Part shown: positions 22,257 through 34,430 of the stretch, in pieces
How positions within the stretch are numbered: position 1 is the stretch's first letter
How the letters are laid out: each line of letters starts with the position of its first letter
Assembly: GCA_028829895.1 (NCBI GenBank)
Contig: CM054179.1
Location: 50,055,391-50,119,390, forward strand
DNA length: 64,000 nt
Source of the DNA: Sinotaia quadrata
Lineage: Eukaryota; Mollusca; Gastropoda; Architaenioglossa; Viviparidae
Direction of reading: 5' to 3'
The notes under the pieces: generated by a model
The model's database searches: none
The model's input: only the letters and a program-made list of their open reading frames with translations
What the model was told of the DNA's origin: nothing
Program-made: the position numbers and the translations under genes

Positions 22257-25200
22257 TACCAACCCCACACAGTGACAAAGACATGACACATTAAACTGGT
22301 GTCAGCAAACACCTGCTTGAGCGGAGATATCGCTACTGTATTCTTGTTTTGTGATTGTTAATATTTATAATAGGCTACCTTCAGTTTTCAAATACTTTGT
22401 AACGTCTGGCACTGTGAGTAGACGTGTGGTTGGCAACGTTTAGTATTTAAACATGATTAACTCTTTTCAAACATCGCCCTCACACCACACAAATGGAGAG
22501 GTCACTGGGATATGTTCTTTAATTTTAATATCTGGATTTTTATATGTTTTTAAATTGAAATTTCCTTTTATTAATCCAGGATTACCTTCTGAGACCTACG
22601 TGCAATAAAATTGTATAGAAGCTGTAATAGGAAGAAGTGTCCACACAGCAAAGTTTTCTTATCACATTTCATGTTATTGGTACACGTTGCACCATATTTT
22701 ATGTGTTGACTTATGTTCTGTTTACTGATACTATTTAGTTCATTTCGTGTGTAAATGACACTATTTCGGTGAGAGAATTTATTGTATACATTATTTTTTT
22801 AATTTACCTTTTGACTTAATTGTAACAGGGAAAACTGTATTGACCTCTCGGCAGTAATATAAAATTAACCCGAGTGGCATTGTAGTACATATTCTTTGTT
22901 TTAAAGTTATTCCTTTACACATAACGCCATTAATCTTCATTAATATGGGGAAAGAATTGGGATTAGAGATTACCCGAGGAACCCGTTCGCCGTCAGTGTG
23001 TTTTCGCTAGTGACAATGGAATGGGTCACTGTACTAAAATATAAAAAAATTACTTATTTATAAAGTGATTTTAAAAAATTCAAAATACTCTTTAGTATAG
23101 AAATGTGTTAAGGAATTTAAAAAGTATCTGATTGGTTGTTTTGTATGAATAGTGTAACTATAAATAGTGACCCGTTTTGGGGGTAAAGCCCTATTTCATT
23201 TGTGAAAGAAGAAAGATTGAGAGGAGAGGAGAGCAATAGAGAGAGAAGAGAGATTAAAGAGAAAGATGGAAGGAAGAGAGAAATGGAAAAAGCACATGAA
23301 TTGTTGATTCTGGTGGGAAAAGAAACAAAAAAGAGAGCATGAACTTAAGCTCGGGAATTTTTTCCTATATCTGACCTAGATAGCTCACAAAGCATCCCGC
23401 TATTTAAATGACCTTTCAAAATATCACCCTTTATAGAGAGGGAAACTAAGTTTGTCTCCTATCTAGCACTTTTTGAGAGATTGGCAAGCCTACTGACAAA
23501 AAGACTATGTATAATTTGAATCTTTTTATTCAGAAAGTTTTCTCAACCCTTTCATTTACATAAGTCCTCGTCTCTGAATATAGAACAGTGGGGGAGACCT
23601 CTGGCCGTTGTCAGACAGAAGTGGCTGGTTGAGTCTGTAGAGGAAGTGTCCGAACAACATGTCAATATGTTGTACATCTGAGAGAGAGGCTTGACGAAAT
23701 AAGGGAGATAGTACAAGAAAATGTGCATGATGCAAAAAATGAACATACTGTATACGTTAACTGAAAATCAAAGGAATCTAAAGTTGTTGATAAAGTCTTG
23801 TTACTGTTGACAGAACAGCATGACAAACTGCAAGTGAACTGGAAAGGGCTTTACAATATAGTGGAGAAGAAAGTGGTCAGAATTATTGTATTAATAATGG
23901 GGATGGGAAAAAGAAAACGTTTCATATTTAGAGCAGGATATGGTTATAAGTGATCTAATAGCCGTACAGAAAGAAGCACAGTCAGATGTTACATTTCTTA
24001 TTGCTATAGTCTTAAAGGAGGGGGAAGAGACTGATGACGTCATTATTTGACTGAGCTTGAGATGTTTCGTGACGCTAAGTATGACGACAATCTAACCCAC
24101 ACGCAGAAAGATAAGTACGTAGCATGATGTTCAAAAGTAAAATAGAAAGGCTTGACAAAAGTGAGGGCAGCACTAAATTTCTCTCTTACAAATATTCTCA
24201 ACTTACAAATCCTGCAACAATTTCATTAGCTCGATCATAAGCTATAACAGTGTAGTGTCTTCACATAATATTTATACATTGATATACATGCTTATTTGTA
24301 TACTTACGCTTTGTTCAAATGTACACTGGCTGAAACAGTCACTTGTTCAAATATTGATATCATCTGTTGAACACTTGCTGTTTCATTGGTTGCACTTTGA
24401 AATCATGAAGATTAATACAATGAAATTTCCAAAGTCCTTTCATCTTAATGTCATCAGCCAGATGTAGATTGTAGAGCCTAATGTACATGTGTATAGCTGA
24501 AGACACATACAGAAACTGTAGGAAAACATGCAATAATGCAGAAATATGGCAAAAATATAAGATTTGTGTCTTAGATGTTGAAATGACAGTTGTCTTTTTC
24601 CTGTAAAGTATCTTGATATTATTGGTGTTTGTTTGACTGAATGTATAGTTGTTATTATATATTTTCAAAAATGCTTAATACTTTATCAGAATGCTCTGGT
24701 GTTGATTACATGCAAATATTCCAATGACTGCATGTGTCATGATAGAGTTTGGTGAGTTTATTGGCATGCATTTATTTTTCCTTACTGGATTTTCTTGTGT
24801 CTCTCTGTTGTTAAGGATTGGTATGCCTTAGTTTAATTCACTTTGCATGTGTTATCTTTGAATTCTATGTGTATATGAAATATTTAGAGCTAGTATTAGT
24901 AGTAAAGATTTGATTATGCATACTAATGTATAAATAAACATATAACAAATAAAGATTTTAGTGAATATTGTATTATACTGATCGACTGAAATTGAACAAA
25001 TACCCATAACTTTTTTGTTTTGCCTTTTCAACATATTTCTTTAATGATCATAATAAATACTCTACTCGTCAACTTTAAATTACAAAATTGTAATGAAAAG
25101 AAATTCCCGCTAATAAAGAGAATACTTAATTGTTAGTGTCATTACTTTAGCTAATTATCATATTTTGTTTTAAATGCAGTCAGTCATTACGATAAAATTT

Positions 25201-26360
25201 TAAACTGCCCATTGTCTTATCTGAATAAAACATTATATTTTGACTTCAAGAAATATTACATTAAGTGGAACTAAAATATAACTTAGATTCTCTCTTCATC
25301 CCTATAGCATTTATTATTAACTTTAAATTGCCCTGTAAAGTATACTCATACAAGAAAACAGTCTGTATGGCAATACTGAACATGTGAGAATACTATGTCA
25401 CAAATAACACACAGCATCCCCCCCACCTTTTTTTTTTCCTTTTGTGTGAGTGTGTGGCAGAGACTATCATAAATTTGGTGTACAGTGACGTGGGTTAGTG
25501 CAATGCTAAACAGGGGAGAGTACTGCGGGAAAGAAATTTATTAGGCTGATCTGAAGGCAGAGACAAGTTATGGGTAACTAATCAGAACCTGAATGGAGTT
25601 TTCTTGACATAAACCTTGTGCCTATTATTATTTTGAAAAGTGTGATAATCTTTTTAGAGGTCTTCAAGTAATTGAAAAATGTTTAGTTTGTATCAGAATC
25701 TTTAATAGCTGAGGACAATACTTTCCTATTTTTTTTTTTAATATATATATGCTATTTATGGCAAGGCTGCCAGAATTAACAATCTTTGTGGTTGTCTGGT
25801 AATTAAAAGCTAGTTTGTAAATCTGCCACATATATTGGAAAATATAAAAACATAAAGAAAGCTCTAAAGTTGCTGACAGCAATTAATTAACAATTAAGGA
25901 TGTTATTTTCACTTTACACCTTAACTAGAGTATAACTAAAAAAAAACAAACAAAGGAAAATGTGAATTGCAGCTAACTGATATTTTTCATTAATTTCTTT
26001 TTTTGTTGTTGTCAATGTTCATTAAAAATCTCCCCATGTGACTAGAGACATTTATTTGGGAAAATTCAACTTCATTTTCATTTTCATCTGCATTATCATG
26101 AATAATTGTAAATGCAAAGATATTTTAATTTTTTTTCAAACTTCCAGCAAGTGGAGTTACACAATTTAAATGTCTATAACTTACTAGATTATTATCTGTT
26201 CGAAGAAGTGTGCAGATTATTGTTTTTCTTACTATAAATGTTAACAAGAGAAATCTAGTTATATCATACAGTTTTCTTCATTTTGTCCAGAAATAAATTA
26301 TTATCTATAATTTTAATTCATACAGTTTTTTGTTGAATGTTTTGTCTTTTGTGACTGTTT
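22254..26360. other. Long AT-rich intergenic region, no supported gene
   Basis: A purine-rich patch lies at 23205-23340 and a CRE octamer at 24035-24042. Open frames of 60 to 102 codons (24255-24668, 24852-25034, 25664-25882) have no recognisable motif. No repeat family member was found. Confidence 0.45.
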
Positions 26361-26364
26361 GTGA

Positions 26365-26556
26365 ATGGAAAACAAGGTCAGCAAGGAGGCAAAAGAGGCA
26401 GTTGATGCTAAAACAGAGAAAAAGGAGTTAGAACCCAAAGACAAGGAAGAAAAATTAGCTTTGTCCACATTTTTATTCACACTTCTCCATTTGTTCCACT
26501 TTTGTAATCTTGTACTCAAATTTTTGAGTAACTGTTTTAATATTATTGCTTTTTAA
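26365..26556 (+). CDS. Speculative small open frame with a hydrophobic tail
   Basis: The 63-codon frame begins MENKVSKEAKEAVDAKTEKK, is highly charged to about residue 30, then turns hydrophobic to its end (ALSTFLFTLLHLFHF onward). This layout resembles a tail-anchored peptide. The start context has G at +4 but no purine at -3. The reverse strand is also open, and no homologue is recognised. It may well be chance. Confidence 0.15.
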   Translation: MENKVSKEAKEAVDAKTEKKELEPKDKEEKLALSTFLFTLLHLFHFCNLVLKFLSNCFNIIAF

Positions 26557-26996
26557 GGAAGAAGAACAATATCTTTCATTAGAGTTTTCTGTTATTAATA
26601 TTACTAATACATGTACTACCAGTAATTAATATTAGAAACTATACACAAATTCTAATAGTGCATGTATTTATGCATTCCTGTTTTGATTCTTTGGTTATGT
26701 TGATTCCATAGTTTGAAGTGCATACACTATTTATCAAAATCACAGTAGGGTAAATTGTTTATTAAAGTCCATATAAAGAAATATCAAAAAGATTGGAAGG
26801 AAAAAGTCAGTATTGTTACTGATTCATCCTGATAGATACAGAATCTGTGTTCTCTTGTAAATTAAGTTTATAGCCGTTGTGTGTGTTAGACTAGTTTTGT
26901 GAGCAGCAAGGAACTCTGTATTGTTTACTGACACAAGATCTTAGTATAATTTTCCTTAGTTGTGAATTTATTTATTTCGATTGAAATATCCTGGAC

Positions 26997-27075
26997 CAGC
27001 CTTTCTCAACTATTTTGCTCTGGAGGAACCCTTGAAATAAATTTCAGGTCTGCATAAAAATACTGTTATCTACAA
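26997..27075. mobile_element. hAT-like element fragment (one end)
   Basis: CAGCCTTTCTCAACTATTTT followed by GGAGGAACCCTTGAAAT resembles the CAG-CTTTCTCAAC ends of non-autonomous hAT elements. No matching opposite end was found. It lies just past the stop codon of the sulfotransferase gene, probably in its 3' UTR. Confidence 0.5.
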
Positions 27076-27190
27076 ATAAATATTATCTTTTACTTATTTG
27101 GTCCCTTGCCATTTACTTTAAATCTAAAACGATACCAACGTCATACTATTATAAGTAACATAACCCCGTACATGTTTTTGCTTTTGTTGT

Positions 27191-28643
27191 TTACTTGTTC
27201 TCATGTTTTGCTTTTGTTGTTGTCGTGTTCTCTTGTTTTGCTTTTGTTGTTGTCTTGTTCTCTTGTTTTGCTTTTGTTGTTTTCTTGTTCTCTTGTTTTG
27301 CTTTTGTTGTTTTCTTGTTCTCTTGGTTTGCTTTTGTTGTTTTCTTGTTCCCTTGGTTTGCTTTCCTTTCTTGTTTGCTTCTTATTATTTCGGTGAGCGC
27401 GACTTCAGGCAATGACATGTACTCACAGTCTTTCCTTGTGACAGAAAATTCCTCATTCCAATCAGTAGCTTTTACCTGCAAGTCTGACGTTCTGTTCTGA
27501 TGGCAAAAACTGTTCAGCCTTTTAAGAACGGATTGAAATGTTTTCATTTCACTGGTAAACTTTGCCCCCTGCTTTGCCACTGTTTGCTGGAACACTTTCG
27601 AAAAATGTTCGTATAGGGCGTAATCAGCTGGGTTGAAATGTCTGTGAGCAGCTCGTAGCGTGGAATTAATTTTAGGTTTTGTCTCCCCCAGGACGTTGAC
27701 CTTTAAGTACAAGACATCTCGCAGAGACCAGTTCAAAATTCGCTTCATTAAGATAACAGATTCGTCAAATCTTTCGCTGATAAGAACCAAATCAAATGTT
27801 CTGTTGATATAGTGTATGTAGTTATTGATTTTGTTTCTGTCGTGCCAAATCTTAGGGTCAATTCCAAAGTCGAAACTCATGCGGTTGTTTGTATAGGACA
27901 AGCCTGCGTCCGCGGGTTCAAATGCCTTCGGATTACTCAGATAAGTGGAGATAGGATTCTGGCCCGATATATTTGCCAGATAATTTGTGTGGAAGACTTG
28001 CCTGTAATACTGAAAGGCGGACACGAACTGATCAAAAGGATTGCGAACGATGCCAATAAATTTCGCATCAGGAAATAAACTACTGCGTACTTGCTTCTCG
28101 TTGAATACGAGATGATGGCAAAGAACGTCGAAGGCAGTGCCATTGCCAGGTACAGGAACTGCTCTGCTTTTCCAGTTTTTGTTAGACTGGGATAACAGAT
28201 GGCCTTTCTTGGGGAGCATAACGGTTAAGTTCCGTGACAGGACAAAACGGCTAATGATGTTCTGCAAGGTGCTACTGGCAGCTTTGTGCACTTTCAGGAA
28301 GAATAGGTGATGAACCTCTAGCCGGACCTCGCTGCCTGTAAAGTTCCTGATGCTCTTGTTTGAGAAATTCTTGCCAGCGAGTACCGAACTTTCCAGCTGC
28401 CTGGTGCTGGTCTTGGTTGGATACGCAGGCGCCATACTCTGGCCCTTTAACATACGATCATTGAGTGCCGACAAGTTCTCTGCAGACATCTCCAACGGAT
28501 TGACTGCTTGGCGACGGCACCGATCCGCTGATGCTCCACTACAAAAGAACAAAGTCGGATCTCTCAGGTGTGTGTGGTGCCAAGCTATCACTAGACTCAA
28601 GATAATGGCGGCCAATAGCAAGACACAATACACTCTTTTCTCC
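27191..28643 (-). CDS. Galactose-3-O-sulfotransferase (Gal3ST family)
   Basis: This enzyme family moves sulfate from PAPS to the 3-OH of galactose on glycolipids or glycoproteins in the Golgi. Residues are counted from the GTG valine codon at 28633. A type II membrane anchor spans about 1-18 (VYCVLLLAAIILSLVIAW) after basic REKR. The 5'-phosphosulfate-binding motif is FFLKVHKAASSTL (111-123) and the 3'-phosphate-binding motif is VRNPFDQFVSAFQYY (196-210). A family-typical LVLISERFDESVILMKR follows (282-298). Several N-x-S/T sites are present. The core to about residue 420 matches the usual family length. A 60-residue Lys/Thr/Gln/Asn repeat tail is extra. No in-frame ATG precedes the anchor. 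A ttctgtccag acceptor ends at 28644, so the start codon probably lies in an upstream exon to the right. Substrate class cannot be told. Confidence 0.92.
27194..27370 (-). repeat. In-frame coding minisatellite, unit 30 bp, about 5-6 copies
   Basis: It encodes the 10-residue repeat KKTTKAKQEN and variants up to the stop codon. On the plus strand it reads CTTTTGTTGTTTTCTTGTTC then TCTTGTTTTG. The unit length keeps the frame, so copy number can change without truncation. Confidence 0.95.
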
Positions 28644-28649
28644 CTGGAC

Positions 28650-28979
28650 AGAACATCACAGAATATTTTTAGAACTATGATACTAACTAATAGTAAATAC
28701 CGGAATGATTAATTAAGTTCTGAAATATATCTTCTCATTCTGTTAAGTGCGTAATGGATTAATAATTTAAAATTTAAGTAAGGCATTATTTAATAATAAA
28801 GAAAGAATAGTACTGTTTGCCTCGACTGACAACAGTGAGTTGTCTGAATGATATATTTTTTAAAAGTGTTATCGTCCTTAAGAAATGTGATCAAAGATGA
28901 GTAGGTGTGGCAATGAGTTTGAACACACCTTTACTGCTTTTCGCAGCATATGTATGATACCTCTCTGGCATCCTTCATT
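28650..28979. other. Upstream flank or intron of the sulfotransferase gene
   Basis: On the minus strand the frame stays open upstream of the acceptor to about 28705 and then meets a stop. No ATG-bearing exon was identified here. Confidence 0.4.
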
Positions 28980-30335
28980 CGTTATTATTATTATTTATTA
29001 ACTAATAACACATAACTAATTACAAGCGATCGATAATCTCAATTTATAGTTATTAATAATTCTCCCTCAAGTCCAGCATGTCTCTCACTAGGCGAATTAT
29101 AAAGGGTGTCGTAAAACTCTGCTCTTTACACAACAATAAGATAGACGTTTTACTGTCGCATAGTGTTCTGCAGGTGGAAACTTCTTACTAAAGGAGTAAT
29201 AAAATTTCGACTTTTATTAATATTTATTGAGCCCCTTTCCCTACTATCTCTCCAACATAAATTTTTAATATATGTGCAAGAAGGTTAATAAAGTTAACAA
29301 TAAATTTTTTATATCACCAATCAAATACACAACAGATGAATATAATCAAAAGAGCATTGATATTTACATCACAACAATATTCGATTAACGCTAAACAATT
29401 GTTCAGTTTATCTTAGCATAGATGTCAGCAGTCAAATTAATATTTATATACACAATCAGGCTCATAGATATAATTCTTCAGAGAGATGAGAGCAGAGTTT
29501 AAGAGAGTTAATATAGTCAATGTATATAACCTTTTCATAGATAGCAGCTGTCGCTAGCAATGTTCACAATTGCATGGTTTACATCTGGTCACTACTTTTG
29601 TTATTTGTCACAGTCCAACGTACCTCTTCTAGGCAGCTGTTCCAGTATCTTGGATACACACACAAAGCCCATAGTGGAGAACCATCCAGAGCTACGCATG
29701 CGCTAACAAAGGACATCACACGGGATGTTCTAGAATCTTCATGTGCCCTACTCAAGCACACAACAAGGAATGCTAAAAATAATTCTCGAGACCGAGCTCA
29801 CACCTCAATTTTCGCTGTATTGGCTCACGAAATAATTAACAGAAATCAGCTTACAGCAACACGTTTACTGATAAGTTTGATGACATCACTGGATTCACAC
29901 ATCAACATGATCTGGTAGAGTACAGTAGTCACTGCAGTCTAAAGTGGATCAAAAGCAGCAAAGATTAAAAAAAAGGGCACACATGTTTTCTTTACAAAAG
30001 TCAAATTAAGGGCAACATTAAATTTCATGCACATTTTTTCTCTAAATTCCTTTCCCCCTACACACATTCTCAACTTACAAATCTTGCAATAATATTCAGT
30101 AGCCCGATACACATGAAGCATAAGAAATATAGCATCGATCAATCACTCACCATAGAAATAATGCTTCAATTACATAAGCATTCTCCAATTCAAATAATAT
30201 ATCAATAGCAAACACATACGAAATATTTCTAAGTCCACTCTTTATCAGTTAGTTAACTTACTATAAGCTAATGATCTTCTTTATGACCGGACTCGAGTTT
30301 CATCAAAATCAAAGTGATAGAATAGAGTCCGTTAA
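28980..30335 (+). mobile_element. Dispersed 1.3-kb repeat, copy B
   Basis: It is aligned with copy A over its length in the same orientation. Shared landmarks are ACTAATTACAAGCGAT, TATTAATAATTCTCC, GCAGGTGGAAACTTCTTACT, AAAGTTAACAATAAATT, AGTAGCCCGATACACATG and TAAGCTAATGATCTTC. Open frames at 29574-29918 and 29939-30142 are not shared with the other copies and are not considered genes. Confidence 0.75.
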
Positions 30336-32420
30336 TTTGTAGACTGTTGGAAAAGGAGCTATTTATGCTGTTGAACTGTAAATTTGGTTTATATCAAGAC
30401 CAATCGTTCTGAAGTATTTTTTAAAAATTCCATCGAGAACTATTAAAAAAAAATATATATGAGAATCTACCGATTGTGGTAGATCTTTAAAAGTTTGAAA
30501 GGACCTTCTATTTTGTAGGTGTTTCGAGTTTTAAAAGGATATTGAATTTATAAATCTTTCAAATTTTGTGAAGAATCTGTTGATTTTGTAGCTTTCTTAA
30601 GAAGACCTGCTGTCTAGTTTTTGTTGTGAGTTATTATAATAAGTTTCCGTTTTGACAGTTTCTTTCTTTAAGATCGAAAAGGAATTATTTACCTTTTAAT
30701 ACATTAAAATGAACCAAAGAAAAGTATTCATAAATATTTCGTGCTTTGCTTTCAGCCAGCAGTAGGAATTGCTTTTGTTGTTGTATGATGGGGAATTTTC
30801 CCATATATTTTATATAAATTTTCATGGGTAATTTAAATTGAAGCTATTTGTAATTTGAATGATGTGTGTGCATTGCGTCATGTTGGCTTAGAAGTAAAGT
30901 CCTGAATGAATGAGTTGTGCATGGTAGTAGAGTTACTGACCGGTGTTTGATGTTTGCCTCAGATAGGTGATCGAGTGTTTGTTGTTTAAATGTGCGTGAT
31001 CAATGGCCAATAAGCATAGTAAGAGATTACTTTGCGGCACTTGTGTGTGTTGTGGTATACAATGGGATGCCTGTTGTTACTAGATCGACAGGGGTGGTAG
31101 AAGTTGTTAGAAAGCCATATTCGTATTAACGCTAAGTAATTGGCCAGACCGAAAGTGTGTCTTACAGAAGCAGGTGTGATTTCAAGGGTGATAAAAGGGT
31201 GACAGTGCATTTTGCCAGCACTCATTTCTGCAATCGTCTCTTTGGGTGAGAAATTGGAAATCAGGTCCTTCCCTAGTGGGTCGTACATGCAGAGCAAATT
31301 CCTTGGCTGAATAAGGTAAAAGCATCTTTGTATTGTATGAATGATTAGGTTTTATTATGATGTTTATACTATGTTTTAATTTGAACATGTTAACATTTCT
31401 TTCTTTCAGAGGCTTATGCCAAACTTAGTATTTATTAATAGAGCAATTGACTGGACACTTAGACTCTGCAATTGCTTGTGTTTCAGGGTTTTGGCTTTGA
31501 TGGTTGCATCATTTTGACTTGATTCTGAGATTTGAAATCCATTGTGAGTCTACCAGAATGTATACGTCACTCCAGTGCATAAGTTGAGTGGTGAAGTGAA
31601 CGTGACTACAGTGTAGCGAACTCGCCTAAGACAACTCTTGTTACTTATTTTTCTATAGCTTGTTAACTTTTCTTTTATTAAATTTCTTGTTATTATTGTA
31701 AACGTGCATTTGTTAGTGAGGTAATTTCTATTGTTTGTTTTCGTAGTCCAAAGTGATAATCTAATGATTACATCTTGTCCTCTGTTCGTCTATTTATAAT
31801 CGTCATATATATTTATTCATAATCTTTGATTCTCAGCGAAATCTGAGTGGGGGCGGAGCCAACTTGGCGGCGTACTAGTATATCGGTGTAACAGTTGAAG
31901 ATATACACATATAATCAGTGACCCATACTCTGCATCAGCACATGTAGGTGTCTTGTATCATAACTAATTGCTCATATTTGATATAATTCATTATTACAAA
32001 GTCACCCCAGGGTACAGCAGCGACACCTTTAACTAAAAACTATTCCTTTCCATTGGCTTTGCGTGATTTGTACTGAATAAATTTTGTTTTCGATTTCTTT
32101 TCAAATTAAATCAAATTAAATCGGCCAGTACATAAATATGTGTACATACCTTCTGAAAAAATACGCGCAAGCTGTCATGGTTACAGATTTTATACATTCA
32201 GACATTTGGAGTCGGAAGCACAAGGTAGTCTTCAACAGAGAACCGCGTCTCGCTCATTTTCTCGGCCACCTGAATTCCTGCCAACTCTCGCCAGTTGCCA
32301 GTTATATTTTGTATTCACGTTTATCTTTCCCTACTAACCCACAAAACAGTCATTTTAAGAAGCCACTATTCTTGATCGATTGACAGCAATAAAATCATTA
32401 TCAAGCTACCGAAAAAGTAG
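30336..32420. other. Intergenic, no supported gene; one GC-rich spot
   Basis: The sequence is mostly AT-rich. GGGGGCGGAGCCAACTTGGC at about 31850 stands out as a GC-box-like site followed by GCGGCGTAC, and could belong to a promoter on either strand. The open frames at 30986-31388 and 32138-32383 have no recognisable domain. Confidence 0.35.
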
Positions 32421-32421
32421 T

Positions 32422-32742
32422 TATCTCTCTTGCCTAACTTGAAAAACCACCTTAATGCTCTTGCATGTTTGGATTTTTGTGTATGGTGGTAAGAAAAATA
32501 ATAGAGAGGGGGGGGGACGATAGAGGAAAAGAAAGAGACAGGAGAAAGAAAGAAGAAAAGAAAGAGACGAGAGAGGGAAAAAGAGAGAAATAAAAAAGAG
32601 ATAAGAGCGATAAAAGAGAGACGAGAGAAAGGAGGTGATAGAAGAGAGAGTTGAAAGACAGGAAAGAAATAGGAAAAAGAAAGATGAGAGAGATGTGTAA
32701 GAGAGATAAGGGGATAAGATATAAATAAATTATATATTTATA

Positions 32743-32777
<35 letters not shown>

Positions 32778-32868
32778 ATCACGCTATGTCCAGACATGAA
32801 GGTAATCCCATGCTTCAGGTAATTCGTAAACAATTTCTTTGCTTGACTTGTTCTCGCACACTAATACT
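32422..32868. repeat. Segmental duplication, left copy
   Basis: It shares with 35741-36196 a head (ATCTCTCTTGCCTAACTTGA through TTTGGATTTTTGTGTATGG), a long GA-rich middle, a (TG)n tract at about 32746, and a tail (ACTATCACGCTATGTCC through CAATTTCTTTGCTTGACTTG). The GA and TG parts differ in length. Confidence 0.88.
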
Positions 32869-33747
32869 TTTGGTGGGCAAGAACTGCAAATGCATGTGGC
32901 GTACTGACGACAAAAAACCCCAACAATTAACAAGCAGGCGAAAATTAAACAATTCCCAAGGGTCATTCTCATCATAAAATACACGAATTTAATTTTACTA
33001 ATTATTATTGGTGATATAAGTGTTTTACCGTCAGATAGATATTTAGGTGGTCCGAAGCCCCGCAATATAAAACAGATGGCTAGTGGTGGGCAGCTGACTG
33101 GACCACTCCACAACAGTCCAAGGTTTGCCAAAGTCTAAGGGCTAATCACCTAAAGTAATTATTGGAAGGACCACGTCCGACCACCTCAATAGCAAAAACA
33201 TTTTTCAAATTAAAATAAAAAATAACACAAATAAATTTATAAATAAAATCGCCCATCCAACAGCTAAAAGCAATAAATAGATTGACAATAAAATAAGAGA
33301 AACAAAAAATAACACAATATATGCAAGTACATGCGACAGAACAAACATTAATTTAACCACCCGCCTCCCCTAAACCTCTCATAACCCGCGCTCCCAACCT
33401 TCGGCGCGAAATCGGCCAAGGCCGGAAGCGCTTCCAATAAATTAAGTGTCATTTCGTATTCAGATTATCTGATCTGGAGTGCCCCACAGGTACCCCATAG
33501 CCTCACATTGCGTTCCGAGGTGGAGAGTTGGCGGTGACGCACACCCTCAACTGCCCTCTGGTGCTGGAGGGAGATTCAATAGCAGTTTAACGTCACCACT
33601 GGAGCTTGCGTTGATCATTTCGTCATAAGACATCTGATCTGGAGTGCTCCAGTAGGACTCCACAGCCTCACATTGCATCCTGAGGTGGAGGCGACAGGGC
33701 TAGCAGAAAGGGGTGAAAAAAGGTCGCACCAGTTTGGCGCACACCCT

Positions 33748-33772
33748 CAACCGACGAGTCCTGCGTCGGTTG
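33748..33772. other. Perfect 9-bp stem-loop, absent from the sister sub-block
   Basis: CAACCGACG (33748-33756) and CGTCGGTTG (33764-33772) pair around the 7-base loop AGTCCTG. The related sub-block at about 33541 goes straight from CCCTCAA to CTGCCCTC without it. Confidence 0.75.
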
Positions 33773-34099
33773 GTCCTAACTGCCCTCCGTTTTTTTTCCG
33801 CTGACATTCCCGAAAGAGGATGCAGTGGGCTTTTTATCTTACAATATTCTCAGCCTTGGAATTCCTCTGGGGGATTTCCTCATCTCACAGAATTCTGGAG
33901 AGGGTAGACTGGTGTTGTGGTGGTGGAGCATGTCGTGAAGTCTTGATGTTGATTTTCTGTACAGTGTGGGTGTTCCTGTGTGTGTTGCTGGTGGCTGTGC
34001 GGCGTTGTGTTTCTTATCGCGCTCGTCGGTTGTTACAGCATGTTTGGTCGGCAAGAGCGGGCTTTAGTCTGGAAATCCGTTTGGTCGGCAAGAGCGGGC

Positions 34100-34125
34100 T
34101 TTAGTCCGGAAATCCATGGACTAAA
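34100..34125 (+). other. Conserved stem-loop H1, copy 1
   Basis: TTTAGTCC (34100-34107) and GGACTAAA (34118-34125) pair perfectly around a 10-base loop. Confidence 0.7.
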
Positions 34126-34398
34126 TGCACTGTTGTGTGTTGTTATCATCTCCTTGTTGTGGCGGGGATGAGTGGGGTGTTTAACAGAACCCAGACTAGT
34201 GGCACACCAAATCTGTACTTAGTGCGCATGTGCATCCGGGATGTTCAACCTCATGTATCCTCACCAGTGGTGTTGCCATTGTTGTTGGTGCTTGCGTTGT
34301 CCCCGCCACAGTAGACTTTTTATCTGGAGATATTATCAGTTTTGGTCTGCTCTTGAGGGATCTTCCTCTCCTCACTGTCTTTTGGAGAGAGCGCGCGC

Positions 34399-34430
<32 letters not shown>

